From the NCBI RefSeq assembly GCF_018687715.1, contig NC_056765.1, positions 17,436,894 to 17,500,893 of the forward strand: a DNA stretch of 64,000 bases. The letters run 5' to 3'. The translations under genes and the position numbers were made by a program. How positions within the stretch are numbered: the stretch's first letter is position 1; each line of letters begins with the position of its first letter. This DNA comes from Carya illinoinensis (Eukaryota > Streptophyta > Magnoliopsida > Fagales > Juglandaceae). Of the stretch, positions 48,366 to 60,700 are shown piece by piece. The notes below the pieces were generated by a model. The model saw nothing but the letters and a program-made list of their open reading frames with translations. It was not told the DNA's origin and did not search any database.

Positions 48366-51293
48366 TTTAATTTTATGTTGGATTTAACTTTGGTGTATTT
48401 GGTTTCTCCTTTGTTATTTTGGATTTCATGGGTTATGTGTTTGGTTCAGGGAGAGTTCATTTGTATGAGTTTTATGCTTGCACTTTGTTTGATTCCGGTG
48501 CTTCATAGTCATTTGTATCTTCCACGTTTGCGCGAATGTATAATTTGGTCACGGAACCTTTGCCAAAGTCATTGGTAGTGGCTTTACCCGTTGTGAAATG
48601 GTATGGTGCTCCAAGGTTGCGTTGGGATGCCCGTTAAATTTTGATGGAATTGGATGCTGATTTGGTGGTGTTTAAGCTGTTGGGTTTTGATATTATCTTC
48701 GGGATGGATTGGCTATACCGATATTCTGCGAGTATTAATTGCAGAAGTCGGGTAATTACCTTTCAGCTTCCAGATGGTGATTGTCTGGAATTTGAGGGGA
48801 GTAAGTTAAAAGAAAAGCCGGTAATTATATCGGCAATTCAAGCAAAAAGAGAGATTGCATGGGGAGCGGATGCATTCTTAGTTCAGATGGTGTCTAAGCC
48901 GTCTGAGAAGAAGTCTTTGGCAGACTTTCCAGTTGTGAAAGAGTTTCTCGATGTGTTTGTAGATGACTTGCCTGGACTACCCCCTGTTCGGGAAATGGAG
49001 TTTGTTATAGACTTGGAACCTGGAGCGGCTCCTGTACATAAAGCTCCTTATCGCATGGCACCGGCTAAATTAAAAGAGTTGAAGACTCAGTTGCAAGAGC
49101 TGGTAGATAAGAGATTTATTCAACCTAGTACATCGCCGTTGGGGTGCGCTAGTTTTGTTTTGTTAAAAAGAAAGATGGAACCCTCCGTATGTGTATTGAT
49201 TATCGGGAATTAAACAAGGTGACCATAAAAAATAAATATCCTCTCCCGTAGATAGATGATTTATTTGATCAGCTTCAAGGAGCAGCTGTTTAGCGAAGAT
49301 TGATTTGAGGTCGGGATACTACCAGCTGAGGATCAAAGACAAGGATGTGCCTAAAACTGCTTTCAGGTCGAGGTATGGGCATTATGAATTTAAGGTGATG
49401 CCGTTTGGGTTACCTAATGCCCCTGCTGCTTTCATGGATTTAATGAATCGAGTATTTCGACCTTATCTGGATTCCTTTGTGGTAGTGTTCATTGATGATA
49501 TTCTGATTTATTCCCGAGATGTTGAAGAGCATGTGTATCATCTTCGTCTGGTACTTGGGAAATTGAGAGAACACCAGTTATATGCTAAGCTCAGCAAGTG
49601 TGAATTCTGGTTGGAGGAAGTCAGATTTCTTGGGCATGTGATTTCCCGAGACGGAGTGGTTGTTGATCCTAGTAAGGTGGAAGCCATTTTATCATGGCCG
49701 CGTCCGACTACAGTGCGCGAGATCTGGAGTTTCTTGGGGCTTGCCGGATATTACCGAAAATTTATGGAGGGATTTGCTCGCCTATCCGGACCTCTCACAG
49801 CTTTGACTCGAAAGAATGTAGAATTTGTTTGGTCAGATAAGTGTGAGAGAAGCTTCCAAGAATTGAAGAACAGGTTGACTACGGCACCAGTGTTAGCGCT
49901 TCCAAAACCGCATAAGCCATTCGTAGTCTTCAGTGATGCGTCTAAGTTTGGTTTGGGTTGCGTCCTTATGCAGGAAGGATGGGTTGTTGCCTATGCATCT
50001 CGCCAGCTAAAGGACCATGAGAAGAATTATCCGACCCACGATCTAGAATTGGCTGCGATTGTTTTTGCCCTCAAGATCTGGCGGCACTTTTTGTATGGGG
50101 AAGCATGTGAGGTATACACTGATCACAAGAGCTTGAAGCATTTGTTTTCCCAGAAAAATCTGAACATGAGGCAGAGGCGATGGCTAGAGCTAATCAGTGA
50201 CTACCAGTGTGAGATCAAGTACCATCCAGGGAAGGCCAATATAGTTGCTGATGCTTTGAGCCGAAAATCGCACTTGGAAGATGAAGCCGAGCCGTCAGAA
50301 TTGGATTCTTTGCTTTGTGGGATGAGAAGGCTCCTTATGGAAAGTTCGCAGCAAGAAGAGATTCTATCTTCAGTTCTTGATGTTCGGGTAACTGATTTTG
50401 AGGAATTGAAGACTCTTCAAAGGAAGGACCCGAAGCTGCTGAATATCAGAAAAAGGGTCAGAAAATCTCGAGGGTCGTTGCATTATGGCATGGATAAAGA
50501 TGGAATACTTCGGTTCCGAGATCGCAAAGTGGTCCCCAAAGATTTAGAATTCAAGGAGCGGATCATGGCAGAAGCTCATGCGGCCCCTTATTCAGTTCAT
50601 CCCGGCAGTATGAAGATGTATCGGGACTTGAAGAAAAATTACTGGTGGGATGGAATGAAGAGGGATATTGCCTTATATGTTGAGAAATGCCACACATGCC
50701 GTCAAGTGAAGGTCGAGCATCAAAGACCTGCAGGTATACTCCAACCCCTCCCTATTCCTGAGTGGAAATGGGATGACATCACGATGGACTTTGTAGTGGG
50801 CTTGCCGAGGACGCCTAGTGGGAAAAATTCTGTTTGGGTGATTGTTGACCGGTTAACAAAAAGTGCTCATTTCTTGCTTGTTAATAACACTGATTCCTTG
50901 GGTAAGTTGACCCGCTTGTATGTCAAGGAGATAGTGCAGCTGCACGGCATACCGAAGAGTATAGTGTTGGATCAAGACCCAAGGTTCACGTCGCAGTTCT
51001 GGAAGAGTTTGCAGGCAGCTTTGGGTACTAAGTTGAAGTTCAGTACTGCATATCACCCACAAATAGACAGCCAATCGGAGCGCACCATTCAGACCCTTGA
51101 AGACATGTTGCGAGCATGTGTCATGGAATTTCAAGGGAGTTGGGAAAACCATTTGCCGCTCATAGAGTTTGCATATAATAACAGCTTCCATATGACCATT
51201 CAGATGGCTCCCTATGAAGCTCTTTACGGGAGGAAGTGCAGATCGCCCTTGTGTTGGGATGAAGTCGGGGAGAGTAGGATAATTGGACCATAA
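48366..51293 (+). pseudogene. Gypsy pol (protease, RT, RNase H, integrase)
   Basis: The protease region near 48480-48600 is shifted and interrupted by stops. RT follows with breaks near 49170 (frameshift), 49249 (TAG) and 49290. From 49305 it reads cleanly: RT catalytic FIDD near 49490, RNase H ([24 protein letters not shown]), an integrase zinc motif (KCHTCRQ) and core ([21 protein letters not shown]). It ends at TAA 51291-51293. Confidence 0.9.
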
Positions 51294-51827
51294 ATAATTC
51301 TAGAGATGCAAAGCCAAGTTCGGATCATCAGGGATAACATGGCGGCAGCTCAGAGTCGTCAGAAAAGCTATGCTGACACCAGGAGGAGAGAGTTATCTTT
51401 TGAAGAAGGTGATTGGGTTTATCTCAAAGTCTCTCCCATGAGAGGTGTTAAGCGTTTTGGTAAGAAGAGGAAACTGGATCCGAGGTATGTCGGCCCTTTT
51501 CAGATTCTGGAGAAGGTAGGGCCCGTCGCCTATAAAGTTGCTTTGCCAGAGTATTTTGGGGATATTCATGATGTCTTCCACGTATCGTCCTTGAAGAAGA
51601 GCTTTGGACTACAAGACCCACGCTTTGTCGACCCAGAGAGTATTCAGTTGCAACCGGATCTCACTTATGAAGTTGTTCCGTCGCAGATCATGGATTGGAA
51701 GGAGCAACAGTTGAGGTCCAAGACGATACCTTTGGTTAAGGTGGCATGGGGAGATCCGTTAGCTCAAGACTTCTCTTGGGAGCGAGTAGCGGACATGAGG
51801 GAACAATACCCATACTTGTTTGAGTAA
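51294..51827 (+). pseudogene. Gypsy integrase C-terminal / chromodomain-like tail
   Basis: In frame beyond the premature stop: KSYADTRRRELSFEEGDWVY, DPRYVGPFQI, DVFHVSSLKK, then a tail LRSKTIPLVKVAWG...SWERVADM resembling type II chromodomains of plant chromoviruses. Ends TAA at 51825. Confidence 0.8.
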
Positions 51828-51945
51828 AGCCGGTACGTTTCTTAATCTTGGTCACAATTGGTTTATGTGTTTTTGTGTGGCTTCTTGTTAGTTGGTAGTT
51901 GATCTTGCAAATTTCGAGGACAAAATTTGTTTTAAGGGGGGAGGA

Positions 51946-52255
51946 TGTGATGACCCCTTTTTACGTGTATTTTCACTGAATGGTTGTTTTTAATTTAATT
52001 AATATATTATTTTATTTATTTTAAATTAATGTATTTTAATTGGTTTTTATTTATTTGATGTTGCATTTTATTTAATTAGTCGTTTTACGATTTTTTTTAA
52101 TCTCATTTTCGGCGGATTTGTTTTGCTTTCCGGAGTGAGGATTGGACCTCATTTCCTTCCTACATATTTTGTTTTCCCTTTTTCTTTTTCCTTTTTTCTT
52201 TTTCTTTTTTCTTCTTCCTTTTTCCTCCTCTCTCTCCCGCGCGTAACCCCCCATT

Positions 52256-52347
<92 letters not shown>

Positions 52348-54098
52348 TTCCCACGCCGGAACCATCATCAGCCCAGACCCACCGCCACCGGCCACCGTGC
52401 GGCACACCACCCCTACCAAAATCTTCCCCTCCCTCCGGTGAACCACCCCACCAATTTTCACTGCCAACGGAGCCGCCGTTTGGCCGGAAAACGCCCTGCA
52501 AGCCTCACGGATTTTGCTCCGATCCGCCGCCGTCGCTCCACCTCCGGCCACCATCTCTTCACCACTTCATCACCGGCTCCTTGTCGTCCTAACCCACCCA
52601 TTTCTGGCCTCTAACAGCCACCGAAACAGCTCCCACGAGCTATCTTTCCATTTTGGGAAATCCGGCCTTCTTCCGCCATTTCCACCGCCACTCACGGCCA
52701 AACTTCACTTCCATTAGCTTCATAAACATTCTTAGACCCTTCCCTATCAATCCCGAGCCTTGGTTTGTCCCCGTTCAAAAGTGGGTATTTTACAACCCAT
52801 GGCCACAGTGAATTTTCACTGTTACGTTGCTTTCCTTCTGCCGTTTGCAATGCCGCGTGTTTTCTAAAAATACTATATAGCGCTGTAAGTATTTTCCAAA
52901 TCCTAATTTTATATTTAAATATATTTTGCTCTTTCAATAATTAATTGTTGTTGGTTGGCTTATTCCGGACTGAGTCCGAGGAGTTCGGGGGTCGGATGGA
53001 TCGAGGACGGAGTGCTTGGTTTTGCTTGTTTGTGTTCGCTTGATTATTTGAGCCATGAGGCGTGAGTTGCATATTGTGTTTATGTGCATTTTTTTTTAAA
53101 TCGAGAAAATCTCGTTTTATTGGCGTAAATGGTTTTTGGGTGTGTGTGTCTCACGAGCCCAAGCCGGGATGGGTTATTATCTCGGTGGAGCTTCTCTGGT
53201 CACTCAGGAGTAGATAATACTGAGTGACATCCTCTGGGTTGTCGCAGGGCGACGACCGGATCGCACGATACAGTAACGCTGTCGTGACGACTTCGTGGTC
53301 CCTAGAGTGGCGAGGACTAGAGGATAGCCTAGCCAGGTACGCGCGGGGCGCGAGTCTGGGCATCACTCGTTTAGGTTTCACATGCGTAGTTGTTATTTGC
53401 GGTGTGGCACAGAGCCAGGGTATGCGGATGATCCTTAGGGGAGATCATGGTGCATGCATAACCGGATTGTTTTTATGGTTTTTGGATGTGCGCCATTTTC
53501 TGGGAAAATGACGATGTTTGGTTTTCGAGGCTTTTGATCCATTTTCTGGGAAAATGGTGGTTTGAGCCGTTATCTGGGATAATGGTGAGACTTGGTTTTA
53601 AGGATATGTTTTTGTGGGCCAAATGGGTTTTTGGCGTGCGTGGAAAAAATTATGTTTTATGGCGCATGTGCATTGGTTTTTTATTTCATGCATATTTTTT
53701 GAGTTTTATATATTTTTATCTAGTGGTGTTTGGAGTTTACTTACCTGCGGCACCATTTTTGATGCCGTAGATTTTGGTGCAGAGATCGAAGATGAGGAGG
53801 AGGAGGCTGAGCCCGAGGATGCGGTTCCACCAGGATGCTAAAGTTTATGCTTTGTATTTAGTTTAATTTATGTTTGAGTCTTGTAATATTTATTTATGTA
53901 TGTTTTGAATAGTTTTGTATTAAACAAGAAAAAATTCTGGTACTTAGTTATTGATTTGCTTTTCGCTGCGTATTTCTCGTGCACATTCGTCGCTTATACA
54001 CACACTTGGCACACGTCGATAGGATGATGACCCGTGATGTCATCATCCGGACATCTCGATTTTCTTGTGTTCGTGCGTGGGGATTTGGGGGCGTCACA
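51946..54098 (+). repeat. Gypsy 3' LTR
   Basis: 2153 bp ending GCGTCACA. Longer than the 5' LTR mainly through an expanded (TC)n tract (52258-52344) and a short duplication-like insert near 53990-54016. Confidence 0.9.
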
Positions 54099-54103
54099 TC
54101 TAT

Positions 54104-54330
54104 ATTTGCTCGCAGCCAAGCAAATAGCTCCACATATCTTACACTTGGCTCATGCCTTATCATCACCTTTATCAGAATTAGGAACAATCTCAAAAAAACT
54201 CCACACGTCTGACATTTTTCTTTGTTTTATTTTAGCGTCTTCATTTGCAAAACTTTTCAAGTCCAGCCAGTCCAAGTCAATCAAATCGTCATTTCCCCTT
54301 ACTACCTCACTCAACTGACATTTTTAAAAA
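54104..54330 (-). pseudogene. hAT transposase N-terminus, split BED zinc finger
   Basis: The minus strand encodes KQRKMSDVWSFFEIVPNSD, an in-frame stop (TGA), then AKCKICGAICLAASKYR, the CxxC half of a BED finger. The histidine half lies 9.3 kb away at 44763, across the gypsy insertion. The remainder of the element up to 55672 is non-coding leader. Confidence 0.75.
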
Positions 54331-55672
54331 GTCAAATATGAAAATCAACAATTAAATAAGTACTTAACCAAATACTTCACAATTCACATCCTTCCAAAAA
54401 ACATAGAAAATAAATATACCAACATGTCTAAAAAAAGTTCTATTGTTGTTGGATCCTGCCTACAAAAAATTCTTACAAATTGAGGGTCTATTTATTACCC
54501 TTATAATCTAGCTCTGAAACAAGGCAAAATTCTGCCTATTCCTTATGATTTTTTTTTTCTTGCTTATGATTCCGTTAAAGAAACTTAAAAGTTGTAGTTG
54601 TCTTTAATTTTATTTATTTCTTGGCTCAAAAAATAGTTGAGTCGGTCTGCTTTTGGATGGATGAGAAGGTGTGAAATTTTCCAGCAAATACTATCTATAA
54701 GTTTGAAAAAAAATATTAAAACTCAATAAATAAATTTACCATTTGGCTTTTGAAACATTAAATACAAGTTCAAATGCATGAATCAAAGTAAACATGAAAG
54801 TAATAAATAACCTGGAAATCCTTAACTAATTGAATGAATTTACTTACACAAAGAAAAGATTGGTGAGTTTATCCAAATATTAAGAAGTCTCAAAAAAATA
54901 AGAATAGAGAAGAGCAAAAAAAAAAAAAAAAAAAATCAAACTATCATTCACACAGGATCTAGCAAAAAAAATTTAACTAATTGAGCAAATACTAATAAGA
55001 AATGATGGGATAATAAAAATGAAAACTTTAGTTTGGAGGAGCCAAAAGCCCCAAATGAGAAGAATTAACAAACATTATAGGGAGGAACTATCATTCACAG
55101 ATTTCACACAATAGTTCTAGAAGCTACAGACACTAAGAGAGAAACAAATAACTTACAGCTGACAGTCTAATTGCAAAGCAACAGAACACAAAGATCTCAA
55201 AGTTTATGCACCTTCCTCAAACCCCAAAGCTATGTTTGAGACCCAAATCAAACACACAACACTTCAATCAATCGTTGAAGATTAACAGGGGGTGGCGTGA
55301 GAAGAAGAGAGGGGCTGAGGTTGCGCCGCTGCGTGGGTTACACCGTTGAAGATGAAGACACTAAAGAGGGGGGTAGTGTGAGAATAGAATACTAAGTTTA
55401 GTTGAGAACAATGAGAAAATGAGGGGGGGTGGCATGGGATAGGTTAGGAAGCTAGGGTTTTTTAATTTTAGGTCTAAAGGTATAAAGGTAAATTCAATTT
55501 TCTTAATGGGTCATAATGGGTTGACCCGTTAAGCAATCGTGGTCTTAATGGATTAACTCATTTTGACCTAAACTCGATAAGGCTAAACCCAAACCCGCTT
55601 TGGCTAAACCCAAACCCGCTTTTATCGTGTTCGTGTTGGGTTAATATGTTATCTCACATATTGTCAACCCTA

Positions 55673-55969
55673 TATTTTAGACATACTTAGTGCTTAGTGC
55701 ATGTTCACAGTGCACTCCCCCCTTTCCCTAGCTCCCTCCATATATATATATATACACACATATATATAGTCCGTTCTAACAGTATTGACAAAATAAAATA
55801 ATAAATGCAAGGTCAAGAAATTTATTTGATATTGGAGAAGAACTCGTGAGCGGGAAAATCATCCTCCTACCATTATTGGTAATAATAAAAATTTGGATCC
55901 CACAGACGATGCCAACCGATAATGACCGAAATTTGCATAACAGGCCATAAGGGAGGAAAGAATTATTAT
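55673..55969. other. Sequence between hAT and LTR-like copy 2
   Basis: A TATA/ACAC microsatellite (about 55740-55766). On the minus strand near 55915-55895 is TTGGCATCGTCTGTGGGAT, which recalls the primer-binding-site neighbourhood of some plant LTR elements. Weak evidence. Confidence 0.4.
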
Positions 55970-56509
55970 GATGGTCTGGGCTTCGATATGATACTTTTCG
56001 CTTTCATCCATGAAATATATAATAAATAAGTGAATAAAAATAAATAAAGAGATAGACAGAGATTTATGTGGCTTGGTACAAAAGCTTACATCCACGAGTT
56101 GTTTTGGGTGAAATCTAGTATAAAAGGTGATTTTATTGTCTCTCTTAGCCTCATAAATCTCTCGATACAATAGAGAAATTTAGGATTTTAGGAAGTTGAA
56201 GATGATGCCTCTTTTGATAGAAGATTCTTTTGGAGTCGTTGTGTGTGTGGAGTCTCGACATAGAGAAGTTGTAAAGAGAGACCCCCTTTATTTGTAAAGA
56301 TCTCCTACTATTATAGAGGTCTATTTTCTTCTTTGGAGTTATTAAGTTCAACTTGTTTTGTAAAACTTTTCTTTTTAGGAGTCTGAGTCAACTTCTTTTG
56401 GTTTACCTCTTTATTGCCTTATATCTTCCTTGCTTTATTTATTGGCTTTATCTCTTCACGTAGTGATAGATTTTCAATGGTTTGGACCCAGTAAATCTCA
56501 TCCCTAACA
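55970..56509 (-). repeat. Diverged LTR-like repeat, copy 2
   Basis: Partner of 38890-39445, same orientation. On the minus strand it begins TGTTAGGGATGAGATT at 56509, an LTR-type start. With the PBS-like motif just inside, it may be the 5' LTR of an old element, but no full structure is proven. Confidence 0.5.
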
Positions 56510-56760
56510 TAGGTAGTGGTTGAAAGAGAGAAATCTATTGAGGTGAAAGGAGTTGATAGCTTGCACGATATTCTAACACAGGTATCTACAATAGTGGGGG
56601 AGGAAACAATTATGCAGTTACTAAAAGAAGGAAAGCCATGCAGTTTTTTATTTTTTTTTAAGAAGCATAATCAATTTTCGAAGCAAGCTTTTGGTCAAAA
56701 AAATGTGGCAGCTGATATACACTAACAATGATGAGGAGAAGATAACAACTAAAACTAGTT
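56510..56760. other. Unassigned sequence
   Basis: Contains a 69-codon ORF (56516-56725) starting MVEREKSIEVKG with no family I recognise; most likely chance or a repeat remnant. Confidence 0.3.
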
Positions 56761-56930
56761 CGGTTTGGATTGAGAGGACTCTCAACCTATTTCATCTCAA
56801 TTCATTATTATAACTTTCATAAATTCTCACACAAAATATAATAAATAATTCAATTTTTTCAAATGCCAAAATAATAATAATATTTTATTCAATTTTTAAC
56901 TTTCGTCTCAACTTTCTATCCAAACCTAAC
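56761..56930. mobile_element. AT-rich MITE-family copy e
   Basis: GGTTTGGATTGAG at the left, ATCCAAACC at the right, with the shared core (CATTATTATAACTTTC; AATAATAATATT). Confidence 0.65.
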
Positions 56931-56941
56931 CTTACCTTTTT

Positions 56942-57197
56942 ATGGAGTTTTGAGAAATAAGAGAGAAAATGTTGAATAAAAATTACTATAAAGTTAAAAG
57001 ATTGTTAGAATATAATTTTTTGATATTATTTTTATTTTGAAATTTGAAAAAGTTGAATTATTTTTTATTTTTTGTTTGAAAGTTTATGAAAATTGTAATG
57101 ATTATTTTGAAAAAGTTGTAATAATTAATTTAAAAGTATTTATTTTGAGTGATATTTGAAAAGAAAATAAGATGAGAAAAAAAATCCAAACATTGGT
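56942..57197. mobile_element. AT-rich MITE-family copy f, opposite orientation
   Basis: The core reads in reverse (GATATTATTTTTATTTTGAAA; GAAAATTGTAATGATTATT), ending AATCCAAACATTGG. Confidence 0.6.
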
Positions 57198-57379
57198 TTG
57201 ATGTCAAATTTTATCTAAAAATTAAAAAATAAAAGACACTAGGTAATGAAAAAGGCTCTCTAAATAATTGTCTTTAAAATGGGAAGGTAAAGATATGGCA
57301 AATAATCTAGATTGATATAGACAATAGGAATCACGTCGCATTAATTATGTCTCCATCGGTTTTATTGGCATTAAAATAC

Positions 57380-57572
57380 AGTTTGGATAGTGAGATATAT
57401 GAAATGAGATAGTTTTGGATAAAAATTGAAAGTTAAACAAAATATTGTTAAAATATTATTTTTATTTTGAAATTTAAAAAAGTTGAATTGTTTATTATAT
57501 TTTTTGTAAAAATTTGAAAAAATCATAATGATGTGATGAAAAGAGATAAAACACATTTACTATCCAAATGGA
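57380..57572. mobile_element. AT-rich MITE-family copy g
   Basis: Ends AGTTTGGATAGTGAG and ACTATCCAAATGG, an inverted pair, around the family core. Confidence 0.65.
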
Positions 57573-57580
57573 GCCTTCTC

Positions 57581-57779
57581 GTTTGGCTATATAAATGAGA
57601 TGATATAAGATGAGAGTAGAGAGTTAAATAATTTTTTGTTAAAATATTACTTTTTAATATTATTTTTGTTTCAAATTTAAAAAAGTTGAATTATTTATTA
57701 TATTTTGTGTAAAAATTTAAAAAAATTGTAATGATTATATAAAATGAGATGAGATAATTTGAACTATATGACCAAACCA
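57581..57779. mobile_element. AT-rich MITE-family copy h
   Basis: GTTTGGCTATATAAATGAG at the left; ACTATATGACCAAACCAG at the right; same core and orientation as copy g, nine bases away. Confidence 0.65.
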
Positions 57780-60700
57780 GGCTAAATCTTAATCAATCTT
57801 TTTATCAGTATTTTATAAGAAAATCATAACAAACCTTAAAAGTCTACACCACGATTTGGTACAATTAAAATGTCAATCAATGTTTTTGAATATTTCTATC
57901 AAAAGAATCATAACAATTAAAAAATAGAAGTCTTCATGTCGAGTAAAAAACATAAAAGAAATAAAACATAAAATTTTAAACAATTTGTTCAAATTTTGAC
58001 TTATTACAGAGTAAAGAGTTCTGCTACATATAATGATACAGCCAATCACATTAATAGAATACGAAAAAAGTACGTAAAAGTGACTATATATAAAATTTTT
58101 GAATTCTATCCATAATTCTAAAAAGAATTATTAGTTCACAAAATTATATAACTAATTAAAATTTCAAAGTCTTGGGAATTCTCAAAATAACTTCCACAAA
58201 ATATTTCATAAAGGAATAAAATCTGCATCAATAATTTGGGCCTCATTGTCATATATCTCTTGTCTTGCGTTCCCATGCACGACCCTCATTGCCTATACAC
58301 ATAAATACAGTTGCATGTATCGAATAATCAAATATGAAATTACTTCATTACGTTCCCATGTATCGAATATCGAATAGGTTCCTCAAAATGCAATCTCTAA
58401 CAGTACAATCTGATTCCTTTTGACTCTTATCTCCACTTTTTTAGCTCATTTATCCCCCTTGGTTTGTATGTTAATGTAGATTAAACTTTGAGACCAACTA
58501 AGTCCTACCAACTAAGTCGGCAAATGAAAATCTTTATGGCGCACTATTGAATCAGGTTTGGTTGAGATAAGATCTTATCTTGATTCAATCTTGAACTTTC
58601 AAATTGTGCCCTTGTTTCCTTCCTTGAATGTACCAAAATGTCCTCATTTTGCACTAAATCTTCTCATTCCTTCAATCACAAGAAAATAAAGAAAAATAAA
58701 TAAAAATAAAATGAAATCAACAGAAATAAAGGAAAACTAACAATTTTAATGAGTAAAAGAGTATAAAAAAATGCAAAAATTACACTTATCAACATGTCAA
58801 CTCAAAATATTTATATGAAACGAGTTAAATGGATCATGTCCAGAATACTTAAATGGGTCAAGCGGGTTATATCGTGTTACCTATAATTAAAATGGATCGT
58901 GTTGCGCCTAAACTTTCACTCAAATTAATGAAACAAAAATTTAGTACAGTTTTACCTACAAGTATACAGGTGTTGTAGTATCTTATAGGGTCAAATCCAC
59001 ATGAATTGACTTTTGTGATAAAAAAAATAAATTCAGACAATGAAACGAAATTAATAAAAGAAGCGTGCAATCGAATATAAAATAAAATTATTGAGATGAA
59101 GATTGATCAAATAACTGAATCAAACTAAAACAATAAAATGAATTGATATGGAGAAAGACTAAGGTTTCGAGGATCTGTCTAATAATTTATGATATTGTTT
59201 CCGATCGATTTACTTCAATTAAACTAGAATAATGATTTCATTTAATTGGAAGATTTAGCATTTAAGATCAAGAAAAATAGTCACTTATGATTGAGCATGA
59301 ACAATTGATAATTAAAACATTCACAAATCTATTTGAATATCACAGGGATTCCTCAAGCATTCACTGTATTCAAAAATCACAATGAATCAAGATAAATATA
59401 TAGATAATCAAAATATCCAATAATAAAATCTTTCAATTGATCAAGCTCACAAAATAAATTTTATGTTGATCCAAAAATAATATTTAAATCATTAAATTTC
59501 ACCTCTAACCTTAGTATGAAAATTTAGCCAACCATATTTATCATAAGTGCTATAGAAATCACATAAATATTCTCCATTAGAAAAATAAAACACAAGAAAT
59601 ACCAAGAAATAACTATAGGCAATAAAATCTGGAAAGCCGAAAACCAACTTCCCTAAATGTAAAACGTAAAAAAAAAAAGAACAAAAACAAAAATGAAGTA
59701 AGCTGCTTAATTTCCGTCTGGACGAAAACTCTGATTCAGCAAAATAAAACTCCCTTTCCAGACTTTTCTTCACTTTCTTCACCGACTTCTCTCTTCAAAA
59801 GCAGCACCGACTCTCCCTCAACTCCCTAGACGTCTCTCCACGTCCCTTTCTATAGACTTCCACCGACTCTCTAAAGTGTCCCTCTCTACAAGTCAAGCAC
59901 GGCACCTTTCCTCTTTTCTTTCACAATGAATTTATTCCAACCAATAGAAATAACCAACACTCCCTCTAAGAAACCGACTTGCTCTTTCCTCTTCAATAAA
60001 AACTCAAGCACCCTCTTACATTCACGTACCTCAGGTCTCTTAATCCAATCCCAGACCGACAAACCTCAACTCCACTCCTTTCTTTTTCAACTCAGCCAAA
60101 TGAAACTCCAGAAAATCTCCCACCTCCATTCCTCACTCTACTCGCCATCCCCTTTTATAGAACAAAGAATATATCATTAAATAACTGAAGGAGCCTCCAA
60201 CATGAAGACTCCACCGAAAATATCCTCCAATCCCGTCCACTTTAGCTGCACCAACCGACATGAGAGCTTTCAAATATTTGATTCTGCTTACCTCGTTTAC
60301 AACACCGAAAGGAAAGCTACACTTTCAGTCTTCACCTCTTATCAACGCAAAAGTCAAGCCAAATAACAACAAGTTACCGCCTCAAGCCTTATGTTCACAC
60401 TCCACCGAAAATTCAATCACAACTTCTTCTTTTTTTCTCTTTTCACTTTTGCCGTATACATCCATACCACCCACCTCCAAGTCCTTTACTTGTTTTTCTT
60501 TTCAACATGCCTCTACTTGGTTTCAGCCCCCTTTTTAGACTTTGACTTTGCATGTATTTGTCCACCGCAAACCATTTTCTTCATCGCATGTGTTTATGAA
60601 CAATAAAGGTAAGAAAGTCACCACCGAAAAGTCATCTGTGTCTTTTTTTTTTTTCAGCTGCCAAGTACACTACTTCCTTCCTTCTCTTCATTCCTCTCAA

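Larger units (their letters stand above)
44764..54098 (+). mobile_element. Ty3/gypsy chromovirus-like LTR retrotransposon
   Basis: 9335 bp with long LTRs (44764-46849 and 51946-54098), start TGTGATGACCC, ends CATA/CACA. Target duplication TCTAT at 44759-44763 and 54099-54103. Primer-binding site TGGTATCAGAGC at 46852; polypurine tract AAGGGGGGAGGA before the 3' LTR. Order gag-PR-RT-RH-INT. The C-terminal region after integrase resembles the chromodomain-like tail of Tekay/Del chromoviruses (inference). Multiple stops and frameshifts make it inactive; LTR differences show it is older than the copia element. Confidence 0.92.
42172..55672 (-). mobile_element. hAT DNA transposon, decayed and interrupted
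   Basis: Imperfect inverted ends: TAGGGATGTTAAA on the left and, read from the other strand, TAGGGTTGACAAT on the right, followed on both sides by AACGGG/AACCC and CGTGTTCGTG-type words. Flanks TGTTTCAG (42164-42171) and TATTTTAG (55673-55680) fit an 8-bp target duplication with two transitions. The minus strand encodes a RICESLEEPER-like transposase. Removing the nested gypsy element leaves about 4.2 kb, a normal hAT size. Confidence 0.75.

Noticed and set aside
52072..52554. 160-codon minus-strand ORF with a long Arg-Glu run
   Set aside because: Translation of the (TC)n tract in the gypsy 3' LTR; the same applies to 44903-45331.
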